Assembly (NCBI RefSeq): GCF_900162685.1
Contig: NZ_LT727828.1
Coordinates: forward strand, 2,003,275-2,067,274
Source of the DNA: Terribacillus halophilus
GTDB lineage: Bacteria > Bacillota > Bacilli > Bacillales > Amphibacillaceae
Direction of reading: 5' to 3'
DNA: 64,000 nucleotides
The notes under the pieces were generated by a model, which was given only the letters and a program-made list of their open reading frames with translations, had not been told where the DNA came from and did no database searches. Below are positions 1 through 9,386 of the stretch, piece by piece. Made by a program: the position numbers and the translations under genes. Position 1 is the first letter of the stretch. Every line of letters starts with the position of its first letter.

Positions 1-345
1 ATCCAATGAGATGGATCCCGATGGTTTGGCGATGAAATCAACTGCACCAAGTGACATCGCTTGAATGGTCATATCCGCCCCTTGTTTTGTGAGACTGGAA
101 AGCATGACAACAGGGAGAGGATGCTTCTTCATAATTTCTTTTAGTGCTTCCAGACCGCTCATAATAGGCATCTCGACGTCCATCGTCACAACATCTGGTT
201 TCAGCTGCTGTATCTGATGGAGGCCATCCTGTCCGTTCCTTGCTGTTCCGATCACTTCCAGGCGGTCATCGCCATTCAGCAGATCTGAGATAATTTTCCG
301 CATAAAAGCTGAGTCATCAACGACTAAAACGCGGATTTTTCCCAT
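1..345 (-). CDS. cheB: Chemotaxis protein-glutamate methylesterase CheB, N-terminal part (runs off the window)
   Basis: The 115 visible codons form a complete-looking response-regulator receiver domain: acidic pair D10-D11, phospho-acceptor D56 in VTMDVEMP, and a conserved Lys-Pro near residues 104-106 (FIAKP). In CheB this domain gates a C-terminal methylesterase that removes methyl groups from chemoreceptors; that catalytic part would lie beyond position 1. The ATG at 343..345 follows a strong AAGGAGGAAC ribosome binding site, and the start overlaps the end of flhG by 29 bp. Position after flhG matches the Bacillus fla/che order (flhF, ylxH, cheB, cheA). Only the receiver is visible, so the CheB assignment rests on receiver similarity plus context. 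Confidence 0.9.
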   Translation of the reverse strand, partial: MGKIRVLVVDDSAFMRKIISDLLNGDDRLEVIGTARNGQDGLHQIQQLKPDVVTMDVEMPIMSGLEALKEIMKKHPLPVVMLSSLTKQGADMTIQAMSLGAVDFIAKPSGSISLD

Positions 346-1204
346 TGCGTGTTCCTCCTTTCAGCCAGATATCTTTCAACCGGCCAATGAATGATGTTGA
401 TTCTTTTGCTGCTGTATCCAGAACTGGCTGTTGGTAGCTGGCTGCAAGCTGCCGAATAGCTGCTGCAGCCTTTGAATCTTTTTGTTCAAAAAATGGCTGT
501 TGAAGCTTCACTGATCTTGTTACTTGCTTATCCTCGGGCAGTATCCCCAAAAGCTTAATTTCTGCCTGCAAAAAAGTTTGTACCACTTCTTGCATTCTAC
601 TTGCTGTTTCTTGACCTTCTAGCCGATCAGCAGCTCGGTTTACAAGCAAATGCATCGGTAAGTCCGCATGCCGCTGTTTAATATGCTTGACCAAAGCGTA
701 TGCATCCATCATGCTCGTCGGCTCTGTTGTCGTAACAACGATACTTTCATCTGCCGCCAAAATGAAGGCCGCACTTTCTTCTGTTAATCCAGCTCCCATG
801 TCCAGGAAGACATAATCATACTGGAGCTGCGCTCTTTCGAATTCCGCTTGGAAATGGACAAATCCAGCGTCATCCATCTGGAACAGATTATTCATCCCTG
901 TTCCCGCCGCGATGAAATCCAGGCCGTGTGGTCCAGATTCCACGATTTCCTCAAAGTCTAATCGTTTTTGGATCATGTCAATGAAGGAATAATTAGCTGA
1001 TTTCCCTAACAAAATCTCAATATTCCCCATACCAAGATCTAAATCGATTAGCAGAACAGATTTGCCGAGCTTACATAGAGCCAAAGAGAAGTTCAAAGCA
1101 AAATTGGACTTCCCAACGCCTCCTTTTCCACTAGCAATGGCTATTGTACGACCTGATTCGGTACGCTGGACACTTGCCCGCAATTTCGCAGCTTGATCAC
1201 GCAC
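317..1204 (-). CDS. flhG: Flagellum number regulator FlhG (YlxH), MinD-type ATPase
   Basis: This 295-residue protein is a ParA/MinD-superfamily ATPase. It has a deviant Walker A motif GKGGVGKS at residues 26-33, the following DLDLGMGN segment, and a Walker B-like YVFLDMGAG stretch near residue 135. In Bacillus FlhG works with the SRP-type GTPase FlhF to control flagellar position and number, stimulating FlhF GTP hydrolysis through its N-terminal segment and interacting with FliM/FliY C-ring parts. The N-terminal DQAAKLR stretch matches the FlhF activator region expected for the family. The gene overlaps flhF by 8 bp and cheB by 29 bp, so it is translationally coupled in the fla/che operon. 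Confidence 0.95.
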   Translation of the reverse strand: MRDQAAKLRASVQRTESGRTIAIASGKGGVGKSNFALNFSLALCKLGKSVLLIDLDLGMGNIEILLGKSANYSFIDMIQKRLDFEEIVESGPHGLDFIAAGTGMNNLFQMDDAGFVHFQAEFERAQLQYDYVFLDMGAGLTEESAAFILAADESIVVTTTEPTSMMDAYALVKHIKQRHADLPMHLLVNRAADRLEGQETASRMQEVVQTFLQAEIKLLGILPEDKQVTRSVKLQQPFFEQKDSKAAAAIRQLAASYQQPVLDTAAKESTSFIGRLKDIWLKGGTRNGKNPRFSR

Positions 1205-2306
1205 GAGCCGTCTCCTCCATTACGCGTTTTGCCAAATAATCTGCAGTCGGAGCTAAAATATCATCAGGTACATCTTGTCCGTGTGTTAGATAAGCAACCC
1301 CAATATGTGCTTGCTGCATGAGATTCAATATTCCGCCGTAGCGGCTTGCTTCATCTATTTTTGTGAAAATAAACTGCTTGATTGGCAGATGAGCAAACTG
1401 CTGATAGATATCTGCAAGATCACTTGCTCTAGTAGTGATAGCTAATGTTAAATAAGTTTCTGCATCTTGCTGCAAATCGAGTGTACGCTCCAGCTCTTTT
1501 ACATACGCAGCATCTTTAAAGTTTCTGCCAGCAGTATCCACGAACACTTGATCATATGCAGCAAACTTCTTTCTTGCTGCTTCATAATCTTCAAGTGAAT
1601 AAGCAACTTCCATTGGCACATCCAATATCTTCGCATATGTCCGCAGCTGATCAATGGCAGCAATACGGTATGTATCCGTCGTGATAAAAGCTACCTTCTT
1701 GTTATCGACCAACGCGCTTTTGGCTGCCAACTTGGCTATGGTTGTCGTCTTGCCCACACCAGTGGGACCGACAAGATGAACAAATTTTTTATCAAAACTT
1801 GCCGGTTGCTGCACTTTACTAAAACGCTCTGTAAGCAGTTCAAGCAGCTTGCTTTCTGCGTCGTCAGCGTAGCCCTGTTCGATTAATCGTTCCATCAGAC
1901 CAGAAGCGATTTGAGGAAGTACCTCATTATGAAGCAGTCTTTCGTATAAACGCTGCAGGGGCATGGCATAATGCCTTGTCTGGCCGGAGATTGCCGCTCT
2001 TAATTCCTGCTTTAAGGCAGTCAATTCTGAGGACATATCTGTTTGCCTTTCGCTCCCTGTTTCTTTGCTTGCTCTATTAGAAGGTGTAGCAGACATAGCT
2101 GCGACGCTCTCTTTGACAGTTTCGCTTTTGCTTACGTCAGGATCCAAAGCTGCAATAACTTCAATCTGCTTCTTTTTGAATAAACCGAGAAATCCGCCGC
2201 TTGAGAACTCTTTTGTACGCAAAATAACTGCGTCTTTTCCAAGTTCCCGTCTTACTTGTATCATCGCTTCAGGCATAGATGCCGCTGTATATTTTTTCAT
2301 TTTCAT
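1197..2306 (-). CDS. flhF: Flagellar biosynthesis SRP-like GTPase FlhF
   Basis: FlhF is the third SRP-family GTPase, with Ffh and FtsY also encoded in this window. The 369-residue protein has a basic N-terminal B domain (about 1-100), a helical N domain, and a G domain with P-loop GPTGVGKTT at 180-188, a DTAGR switch motif and the FTKIDEA specificity motif. It dimerises with GTP at the membrane and recruits flagellar assembly to the correct site, with FlhG as its activator. The start overlaps the flhA stop by 4 bp and the end overlaps flhG by 8 bp. Length and architecture are normal for Bacillaceae. Confidence 0.96.
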   Translation of the reverse strand: MKMKKYTAASMPEAMIQVRRELGKDAVILRTKEFSSGGFLGLFKKKQIEVIAALDPDVSKSETVKESVAAMSATPSNRASKETGSERQTDMSSELTALKQELRAAISGQTRHYAMPLQRLYERLLHNEVLPQIASGLMERLIEQGYADDAESKLLELLTERFSKVQQPASFDKKFVHLVGPTGVGKTTTIAKLAAKSALVDNKKVAFITTDTYRIAAIDQLRTYAKILDVPMEVAYSLEDYEAARKKFAAYDQVFVDTAGRNFKDAAYVKELERTLDLQQDAETYLTLAITTRASDLADIYQQFAHLPIKQFIFTKIDEASRYGGILNLMQQAHIGVAYLTHGQDVPDDILAPTADYLAKRVMEETARA

Positions 2307-4336
2307 GCGACATTCACCATCCCCACACTCTTGATCTCTGTTGTATTGTCCAATTCATTATACGAAAGTACTACTGCATGCGGCAGACTGCGGTCAAGCA
2401 GCTGTCTGATATACATCCGAATTGTCGGAGAACAGAGCACGACAACCGTTTCCTCCTGCAAAGACAACCGTTCTGCCTGCTGCATGACAGATTGGACGAT
2501 TTGTTGTTGTGAATCTGGATCGAGTGATAAATAGTTTCCGTGCTCTGTCTGCTGGATATGATCAGCAATCAGCTTCTCTACTGTTCCAGAAACAGTGATT
2601 ACTTGTAACGGTTGATTGCCTTGTGCATATTGTTTCGTAATTTGCGGTGCCAGTGCTTGGCGTGCATACTCTGCCAAAAGGTCGGTATCTGTCGTCATTC
2701 TGCCGAAATCAGCCAATGTTTCAAAGATTACTGGCAAGTTCCGGACGGACACATGTTCCCGCAGCAGTTTTGCCAGCACTTTCTGCACATCTCCGACAGA
2801 GAGCGGATCTGGTGTTACTTCTTCCGCTAAAATCGGATACGATTCTTTCAAATGATCAATTAGCTGCTTCGTTTCCTGCCTTCCAAGCAATTCATGCGCT
2901 TGACGTTTTATCGTTTCGGTCAAATGCGTAGACACAACAGAAGGAGGATCAACTACTGTATAGCCAGACAGCTCGGCTTCATCTTTTATATCATCGCTAA
3001 TCCATTTAGCTGGCAAGCCAAATGCTGGTTCCAGTGTATCAATTCCTTCAAGTCCGTCATCTTCCACACCTGGACTCATCGCTAAATAATGATCCAGCAG
3101 CACTTCTCCTGCTGCTACTTCATTGCCTTTTATTTTCAAGCGGTATTCGTTCGGGCCTAACTGGATGTTGTCACGAATACGCACAACCGGTATAACGATA
3201 CCCAGCTCAATCGCCAGCTGTTTACGAATCATAACAATTCGATCAAGCAAATCTCCACCTTGATTTGTATCAGCTAACGGAATGAGTGCATAACCAAATT
3301 CAAACTCAATTGGATCCATGCTAAGCAAACTGACAACATTATCCGAGGATTTCATTGAAGCTTCTTCTTTCACTTCCTCTGTTTCTACTTCTACTGTTTC
3401 TTGCTGCTTTTGTAATCTCGATAAGAAGAATGCAATGCCTGCTAATACACCGGCAAGTGCTGTCGTCAAGAAGAAGTTAATTGGTGTTAACCCTAACAAG
3501 AAAATTGTTCCTGCAGCGATATATAGCATACTTGGAAAACGGAATAGCTGCTTTGTCACATCACTTCCGAGGTTTCCTTCAGACGCTACACGGGTTACCA
3601 CGATACCTGTTGCAGTTGAAATCAGAATAGCTGGTATTTGAGAAACCAAACCATCGCCGACTGTAAGACGCATGTATGTATCAATAGCTTCTTGGAAACC
3701 CATGTCCAGCTGGACCATACCAATGATGAGTCCAAAAATGATATTCATTAACAGGATAATAATTCCAGCAATAGCGTCCCCCTTAACGAACTTGCTGGCA
3801 CCATCCATCGCACCGTAGAAATCAGCTTCATGCTCGACTTTCTGGCGGCGTTCTTTCGCTTGCACATCGGAAATCATACCTGCATTCAAGTCAGCGTCAA
3901 TACTCATCTGCTTACCGGGCATCGCATCTAGTGTAAAGCGAGCCGCTACTTCCGAAACACGCTCTGACCCTTTCGTGATGACAAGGAACTGAATAATAAC
4001 TAAGATGACGAATACAACAAAACCAACAAGCGGGTTGCCTCCAGTTACAAAGCTGCCGAACGTATCTACTACCCCGCCGGCTTCCGCTTCTGAAAGAATC
4101 GATCTAGTCGTTGAAACATTCAACGCCAGCCTAAACAGCGTAAGCAACAGTATGAGAGAGGGGAAGATCGAGAATTGCAGCGGTTCCTCGGTATTCATCG
4201 ACACCAAAATAACGATTAAAGCAAGTGTGATATTAATTAGGATTAGAAAGCTGAGCAGCCAGCCTGGCATTGGGACGATCAGCATCACGATCACTAATAT
4301 TACCGCTATAAGTACTGACATATCCTTCATTTTCAT
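2303..4336 (-). CDS. flhA: Flagellar type III export gate protein FlhA
   Basis: FlhA (677 residues) is the large export-gate subunit of the flagellar type III secretion system. The first ~320 residues hold about eight hydrophobic membrane segments and the family signature loop (LDAMPGKQMSIDADLNAG region). A charged linker follows, then a soluble C-terminal domain that binds substrates and chaperones and forms a nonameric ring. It uses proton motive force to drive export. It sits 18 bp downstream of flhB and overlaps flhF by 4 bp. No anomalies are seen. Confidence 0.97.
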   Translation of the reverse strand: MKMKDMSVLIAVILVIVMLIVPMPGWLLSFLILINITLALIVILVSMNTEEPLQFSIFPSLILLLTLFRLALNVSTTRSILSEAEAGGVVDTFGSFVTGGNPLVGFVVFVILVIIQFLVITKGSERVSEVAARFTLDAMPGKQMSIDADLNAGMISDVQAKERRQKVEHEADFYGAMDGASKFVKGDAIAGIIILLMNIIFGLIIGMVQLDMGFQEAIDTYMRLTVGDGLVSQIPAILISTATGIVVTRVASEGNLGSDVTKQLFRFPSMLYIAAGTIFLLGLTPINFFLTTALAGVLAGIAFFLSRLQKQQETVEVETEEVKEEASMKSSDNVVSLLSMDPIEFEFGYALIPLADTNQGGDLLDRIVMIRKQLAIELGIVIPVVRIRDNIQLGPNEYRLKIKGNEVAAGEVLLDHYLAMSPGVEDDGLEGIDTLEPAFGLPAKWISDDIKDEAELSGYTVVDPPSVVSTHLTETIKRQAHELLGRQETKQLIDHLKESYPILAEEVTPDPLSVGDVQKVLAKLLREHVSVRNLPVIFETLADFGRMTTDTDLLAEYARQALAPQITKQYAQGNQPLQVITVSGTVEKLIADHIQQTEHGNYLSLDPDSQQQIVQSVMQQAERLSLQEETVVVLCSPTIRMYIRQLLDRSLPHAVVLSYNELDNTTEIKSVGMVNVA

Positions 4337-4354
4337 ATGGTTATTCCTCTTCTC

Positions 4355-5434
4355 TTACATTTTACGCTCCGTCCGGTAAACAAAGGCAAGCACCTCCGCT
4401 ACCGTCTGGAAAAATTCTTCCTGTATCGGCTGGTTAAGCTCTACTTTACTGTACAGTCCGCGAGCAAGCGGCTTGTTCTCTACCATCGTAACGTTGTTCG
4501 CTTTCGCTATTTCTCTGATTTTGAATGCTACATGGTCCATCCCTTTTGCTACGACAATCGGAGTATCTGACTTCGATTCGTCGTATCGAATAGCAATAGC
4601 GAAATGCGTCGGGTTGGTAATGACGACATCTGCTTTTGGAACTTCACTCATCATGCGCATCGCGGACATCTGCCGCTGCTTTTCTTTTATCTTGGAACGA
4701 ATGAGCGGGTTTCCTTCCATGTTCTTATGTTCATCCTTGATGTCTTGCTTGGACATCTTAATATTTTTCTCAAAGTCAAAGCGCTGGTAAACGTAATCAA
4801 TCACAGCAATGAACAGCAGCACAACTGTTGCAGCAAATCCCATATACAAAGTAATTCTGCCAAAGAACTGTAATGCATTTTCTGCGGTTTTCGTGAACAT
4901 TGTCATCACCGTGTCCATGTTCTGCCACAGAATAAAAAATGTAACTGCTCCCACCATGCTGATCTTGAGCAACGACTTTACTAGCTCCACTAAAGCTCTC
5001 GCAGAAAAAATACGTTTAGCACCTTGAATCGGGTCCATTTTTTTTAAATCAAATTTTATAGCCTCTGGGCTGAAAAGGAAGCCAAACTGCGCAAAGTTGG
5101 AAACTACTCCTGCAATAATGGCAATACCCATAACTGGTCCTACAATTTTAGCTAGTGAGATGCTCATCTCTACCAGCAAGGTCTGCACAGTATTCGCAGT
5201 AATATCTTTTGTGAGATATTCATCAAATACATGGGTAAAGAGATAAAGAAACTGGTTCTTAAAATATCCGCCCATTAAAGCGAGCAAACCTAACGATAAC
5301 AAAAGCAGAAAAGCCGTATTGATATCTTGACTCTTGGCTACCTGCCCTTTTTTCCTTGTATCTTGTCGTTTCTTCGATGTCGCTTTTTCCGTTTTCTCAC
5401 CAGCGAAAAACTGCAGGTCTAAACGGTACTTCAT
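4355..5434 (-). CDS. flhB: Flagellar export switch protein FlhB
   Basis: FlhB (359 residues) sets export specificity, switching from rod/hook to filament substrates. It has four hydrophobic segments between about residues 40 and 215. The cytoplasmic domain carries the self-cleaving NPTH motif at 274-277 (VVITNPTHFAI); family members cleave between Asn and Pro. FliK signals the switch when the hook reaches length. The gene directly abuts fliR. A second gene in this window (30698..30973) encodes only the part of this protein that follows the cleavage site. Confidence 0.97.
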   Translation of the reverse strand: MKYRLDLQFFAGEKTEKATSKKRQDTRKKGQVAKSQDINTAFLLLLSLGLLALMGGYFKNQFLYLFTHVFDEYLTKDITANTVQTLLVEMSISLAKIVGPVMGIAIIAGVVSNFAQFGFLFSPEAIKFDLKKMDPIQGAKRIFSARALVELVKSLLKISMVGAVTFFILWQNMDTVMTMFTKTAENALQFFGRITLYMGFAATVVLLFIAVIDYVYQRFDFEKNIKMSKQDIKDEHKNMEGNPLIRSKIKEKQRQMSAMRMMSEVPKADVVITNPTHFAIAIRYDESKSDTPIVVAKGMDHVAFKIREIAKANNVTMVENKPLARGLYSKVELNQPIQEEFFQTVAEVLAFVYRTERKM

Positions 5435-6214
5435 TTAAGCCCCTCCAAACAAGACCATCAAATCACGCATTGTGACTAACATATAGTCAAACAGCTGTCT
5501 CACAACGGTCATATAAACGCCTATTGATATGAAAAGCAAAACAAAAGCGACCAGTATCTTGATCGGCGGACCGACAACGAAAACATTCAGCTGCGGAACG
5601 GTTCTGGCTACAATACCAATAGCGACATCAACAAGAAACAGACTGCCAACAATCGGAATACTCATTTGGAAGGCAATAAGAAACATCTGACCAAATGTAT
5701 GAAGAACAAGATCTACAATATCCTGGCTGCCGAATGGTACCATTTCATCCAACGGAATAAGCTGATAACTGTAGAAGATACCGTCGATTAAAAGCAAATG
5801 TCCGTTTATCGAAAGCAGGAATAAAGTAGCAATCGTATATAAAAACTGTCCGGTCAAAGGGCTCTGAGCTCTTGTGACTGGATCAATGACGTTAGCAATG
5901 GCAAATCCCATTTGAAAATCGATTAATCCGCCTGCCACATTGATTGCCTGCATAACGATGAAAGCAAGCAGCCCAATGGATAAGCCTACTAACGCTTCCT
6001 TGAAAAGCAGCAGGAAATATGTTGAATCAACCGGTATTGTCGGTCGGTCAATGGTAAAGAAAATAATCATGGCCAGAAAGAAGCTAAACCCTATCTTAAA
6101 AGTCGTCGGCACATTCTTGTACGAGAATAACGGGACTGTGACAAAGAACGCAATTAAGCGGACTAAAACCAATGCAAATGCTGGTACAACGGTGTAATCA
6201 ATCTGAGATAGCAT
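5435..6214 (-). CDS. fliR: Flagellar export apparatus protein FliR
   Basis: FliR (259 residues) is a polytopic membrane protein with about five or six hydrophobic segments covering most of its length. With FliP and FliQ it forms the helical core of the export gate. The order fliP-fliQ-fliR-flhB-flhA is conserved across bacteria and holds here. It lies 4 bp after fliQ and ends immediately before flhB. The DFQMGFAIANVIDP segment near the middle is typical of the family. Confidence 0.96.
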   Translation of the reverse strand: MLSQIDYTVVPAFALVLVRLIAFFVTVPLFSYKNVPTTFKIGFSFFLAMIIFFTIDRPTIPVDSTYFLLLFKEALVGLSIGLLAFIVMQAINVAGGLIDFQMGFAIANVIDPVTRAQSPLTGQFLYTIATLFLLSINGHLLLIDGIFYSYQLIPLDEMVPFGSQDIVDLVLHTFGQMFLIAFQMSIPIVGSLFLVDVAIGIVARTVPQLNVFVVGPPIKILVAFVLLFISIGVYMTVVRQLFDYMLVTMRDLMVLFGGA

Positions 6215-6218
6215 CTAT

Positions 6219-6488
6219 TCAGCCCACAAACCGATCCAAATTCTCTAGGATACCTGCTGTAAATTCAACCATCCTGGTCAGCATCCACGGTCCAAAAAAT
6301 ATAATCCCAACTAATACAGCAACAATCTTTGGAATGAACGCGAGTGTTTGTTCCTGTATTTGTGTTGTCGCTTGGAATATGCTGACGATCAACCCCACTG
6401 CAAGTGCAAGAATTAGCAAAGGACCAGTAATAATAAGTACTGTATAAATACCGCGTTCTGCGATTGATATGACAAATTCACTGCTCAT
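6219..6488 (-). CDS. fliQ: Flagellar export apparatus protein FliQ
   Basis: FliQ is an 89-residue protein with two transmembrane hairpin helices (about 16-38 and 48-70), the normal size for the family. Several copies pack around FliP and FliR to form the export gate. It lies between fliP and fliR with short spacings (20 and 4 bp). The IFQATTQIQEQTLAFIPK segment between the helices is a recognisable family signature. Confidence 0.96.
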   Translation of the reverse strand: MSSEFVISIAERGIYTVLIITGPLLILALAVGLIVSIFQATTQIQEQTLAFIPKIVAVLVGIIFFGPWMLTRMVEFTAGILENLDRFVG

Positions 6489-6508
6489 AATGCGTACGCT
6501 CCTTCATT

Positions 6509-7174
6509 CTAAAACCCTCTCAACAGTGAGGAAGTCACCAGATACCAACCGTCTACCAAGACGAATAACAAAATTTTAAATGGTAATGAGATAATTACCG
6601 GCGGAAGCATCATCATCCCCATTGACATCAAGATGCTGGCTACTGCCATATCGATAACCAGGAATGGAATAAAAATCATGAATCCCATCTGAAAGGCGGT
6701 CTTCAATTCGCTGATAGCAAAAGCAGGTACCAGCGTCGTTAACGGAATATCATCGATAGATTCCGGTTTATCCATTCCGGCATAATTCATAAATAAAGAT
6801 AAGTCCTTTTGTCTGGTTTCTTCCGCCATAAACGCTTTTATTGGCCCGCTTGCCTCGGTATACGCCTCATCTAACGACATTTCATTATTCATTAAAGGAG
6901 AAATCGCTTGATCATTTATCTCGTTGAAAGTAGGTGCCATAATAAAGAATGTCATAAATAGCGCAATCCCAATTAATACTTGTGTTGGCGGTGTTTGTTG
7001 GGTACCTAAGCTCATTCGAACAAAAGATAAAACGACAATAATTCGGGTAAAGCAAGTCATCAAGATTAAAATCCCTGGCGCCAAGGAAAATACGGTCAAC
7101 AGGAGCAGCAGCTTTACCGAGGTCGATACACTCCCGGGGTCGGTTCCAGAAAATACACTTATAAAATCATTCAT
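6509..7174 (-). CDS. fliP: Flagellar export apparatus protein FliP
   Basis: FliP (221 residues) is the main structural protein of the export gate and forms a pentamer with FliQ and FliR. It has a hydrophobic N-terminal segment, the conserved FTRIIVVLSFVR and LGTQQTPPTQVLIG stretches, and two C-terminal membrane segments. The start codon overlaps the end of fliO by 8 bp, suggesting coupled translation. FliO is thought to assist FliP ring assembly, so coupling fits function. Confidence 0.97.
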   Translation of the reverse strand: MNDFISVFSGTDPGSVSTSVKLLLLLTVFSLAPGILILMTCFTRIIVVLSFVRMSLGTQQTPPTQVLIGIALFMTFFIMAPTFNEINDQAISPLMNNEMSLDEAYTEASGPIKAFMAEETRQKDLSLFMNYAGMDKPESIDDIPLTTLVPAFAISELKTAFQMGFMIFIPFLVIDMAVASILMSMGMMMLPPVIISLPFKILLFVLVDGWYLVTSSLLRGF

Positions 7175-7853
7175 CGTCTGCGCCCTTCCTCTGCTGCTGT
7201 TTCAATTTACTTCTTGATTGCTTCAATTTCCCTAACTCTTGCTTGAAAAGGGCTTGAAACCGATCTTGGGATTCATCCTTTTCTGTTGCTGTTACTTCCT
7301 TACCAGCAGCTTGCTGTTTTCTGCCTGGCAGCATGCTTGTCAGCAAAGTCGAAGCCTTCATTTCCTGTTGTTCATTCTCCGTTAGTTCCTGAATTGTTTG
7401 TTCATCGGTAATCTCGGTGAGTAAGTCTACATTGTCTCCCACACCGATCATATACACCTTCTCGCCAACTCTGACGATCTGTACTGATTTGTTGTTTCCT
7501 AAAGCAATCCCGCCTATATTCTCCATGGCGCGCACTTGCTGAAACAATCGATTGCGTTTGTTTAAAAACTTCAGTAGGACATAGATCAGTCCGAGCACAA
7601 CCACTAAAGCCAATGCAAGCTTGACAAGATTCAGAAAGGTAGATGTACCTCCGGCTGCCGAATCAGCCGTATCTGTTGTTGGTGTATTTTCTTGTTGGTT
7701 ACCGGCTTCATTCATGTCCTTGCAGGCATCCGTTTGCGCGGCATCTTCTTTTAAGCAATCTCCTACACTTGCCGCAGCCGAGACTGTGACTGGCGAAACG
7801 GCAACATGCAGCACTAGCAGAAGCACGCATGCCCAGACTGTTCTTTTTATCAT
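7167..7853 (-). CDS. fliO: Flagellar biosynthesis protein FliO (FliZ in Bacillus naming)
   Basis: This 228-residue protein has an N-terminal signal-like hydrophobic segment (about residues 5-27), an extracytoplasmic stretch with a few cysteines, and a second membrane helix near 73-93. The FliO-type cytoplasmic domain follows (RAMENIGGIALGNNKSVQIVRV), ending in a Lys/Gln-rich tail. FliO/FliZ assists assembly of the FliP ring. It is 16 bp downstream of cheY and overlaps fliP by 8 bp. Sequence conservation is low in the family, so context contributes strongly to the call. Confidence 0.93.
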   Translation of the reverse strand: MIKRTVWACVLLLVLHVAVSPVTVSAAASVGDCLKEDAAQTDACKDMNEAGNQQENTPTTDTADSAAGGTSTFLNLVKLALALVVVLGLIYVLLKFLNKRNRLFQQVRAMENIGGIALGNNKSVQIVRVGEKVYMIGVGDNVDLLTEITDEQTIQELTENEQQEMKASTLLTSMLPGRKQQAAGKEVTATEKDESQDRFQALFKQELGKLKQSRSKLKQQQRKGADDE

Positions 7854-7869
7854 TTCCTACTCACCTTTT

Positions 7870-8232
7870 TTAGCTTAAAGCTTTTGTAATTGCTTCTACA
7901 ACACGATCTGCTTGGAATGGTTTAACGATGAAGTCCTTCGCTCCAGCTTGGATAGCGTCAATAACCATCGCCTGTTGTCCCATCGCTGAACACATAATAA
8001 CTTTTGCATCAGGATATTGGCTTTTAATTTCTTTCATAGCCGCAATTCCGTCCATTTCCGGCATTGTAATATCCATTGTTACGAGATCTGGTGTTAATTC
8101 TTTGTATTTCTCTACCGCTTGCTGGCCATCTTGGGCTTCTCCTACAACCTCAAACCCGTTCTTTGTCAAAATGTCCTTAATCATCATGCGCATGAATGCC
8201 GCGTCGTCTACAATTAGAATTCTTTTCCCCAT
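7870..8232 (-). CDS. cheY: Chemotaxis response regulator CheY
   Basis: This is a single receiver domain of 120 residues with acidic D9-D10, phospho-acceptor D54 (VTMDITMPEMDG), S82 and K104. CheY is phosphorylated by CheA and binds FliM at the rotor; in Bacillus CheY-P promotes counterclockwise rotation. The ATG at 8230..8232 follows GAGAGGAAGAG, so it is preferred over an in-frame start 18 bp upstream that lacks a good site. It lies between fliY, which carries CheY-P phosphatase motifs, and fliO, as in B. subtilis. Confidence 0.96.
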   Translation of the reverse strand: MGKRILIVDDAAFMRMMIKDILTKNGFEVVGEAQDGQQAVEKYKELTPDLVTMDITMPEMDGIAAMKEIKSQYPDAKVIMCSAMGQQAMVIDAIQAGAKDFIVKPFQADRVVEAITKALS

Positions 8233-8258
8233 ATTATCTCTTCCTCTCAATGGTCAAA

Positions 8259-9386
8259 TTAGTTGATTGATTTTAATCGATCTGTCTGGCTTAGGATGTC
8301 TGTTACACGTACACCGAAGTTTTCTTCAATTACGACAACTTCTCCCTTAGCAATCAATTTATCATTAACATGAATATCTACTGGCTCGCCAGCAAGCTTG
8401 TCCAGCTCTACTACAGAACCAACAGAAAGCTCTAGGATATCTTTAATGGTTCTTTTCGTACGGCCTAGCTCTACTGACACCTTTAATGGAATATCCATCA
8501 ATAAGTCCAGATTGCGCGGCTGTTCTGCCGGCGGAGCAGCTGGTGTATCAAACGTTGTGAATGCTGCTTGCTGCACATTGGGAGCAGGCTGACTTGGTGC
8601 TGGCTGCTGCTGTACAGGTGCTGGCGCTGTTGGCGCACTTTGTTGTGCACTTGATGCTGGCTGTGTACTGCTTGCTGCCGGCGCCGGCTCTTCAGCAGCT
8701 GGAGCAGGAGGGTTAAGCAATTCATCTACCATATCTTTCGCAAACTCAGTTGAAAGCAGCTGCATAATAGAAGAATCTATTAAATCTCCAATCTTCAAGT
8801 CGAAAGAAACACTTACAACTTGATCATCATCTGGAAGCTTTTCAGTACCTGTCCCTTCAGAAAGATCCATTAGTGCTATGGAAGGCGGGGAGATATCCAC
8901 TTTTTTACTGAATATTGTACTCATGCTAGTCGCAGCAGCACCCATCATTTGGTTCATCGCTTCCTGCACGGCACTTTGGTGTATCTCATTGAATTCTTCA
9001 GCTGGAGCACTTCCGTCACCGCCAAGCATTAAATCAGCGATAATGGCAGCATCACTTTGTTTGATGACAAAGAGATTTGCACCAGTAAATCCTTCCGTAT
9101 AACTTACTTCAATGGCCACATTCGGCTGCGGGAACTCCTCATATAAACTTGATCTTTTAACCACAGCTGTCTTCGGTGTTGTGATCTCTACTTTCTGATT
9201 TAGTAAGGTAGAAAGCGTTGTTGCTGAACTGCCAAAAGAGATATTACCAATCTCCCCTAATGCATCCACTTCCATCGTTCCCAAGTCATCTCCAGGGAGG
9301 AGCTGCTCATCGCCTGTGGTAGTTGAAATATCGTCTGAACCGTTTAATAACGCATCTATTTCTTCTTGGGATAACATATCACTCAT
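8259..9386 (-). CDS. fliY: Flagellar motor switch phosphatase FliY
   Basis: FliY (375 residues from the ATG at 9384..9386) is the Gram-positive form of FliN fused to a CheC-like CheY-P phosphatase. Two CheC-type active-site motifs with the E-x3-N pattern are visible, in DALGEIGNISFGSS and EIHQSAVQEAMNQMMG. An Ala/Pro/Gln-rich linker (about 225-280) leads to a C-terminal SpoA/FliN domain. The N-terminal MLSQEEIDALLNG motif resembles the CheY-P-binding peptide of FliM. The chosen start overlaps fliM by 8 bp and has a purine-rich site; the upstream reading frame is fliM overlap and adds no conserved sequence. Confidence 0.95.
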   Translation of the reverse strand: MSDMLSQEEIDALLNGSDDISTTTGDEQLLPGDDLGTMEVDALGEIGNISFGSSATTLSTLLNQKVEITTPKTAVVKRSSLYEEFPQPNVAIEVSYTEGFTGANLFVIKQSDAAIIADLMLGGDGSAPAEEFNEIHQSAVQEAMNQMMGAAATSMSTIFSKKVDISPPSIALMDLSEGTGTEKLPDDDQVVSVSFDLKIGDLIDSSIMQLLSTEFAKDMVDELLNPPAPAAEEPAPAASSTQPASSAQQSAPTAPAPVQQQPAPSQPAPNVQQAAFTTFDTPAAPPAEQPRNLDLLMDIPLKVSVELGRTKRTIKDILELSVGSVVELDKLAGEPVDIHVNDKLIAKGEVVVIEENFGVRVTDILSQTDRLKSIN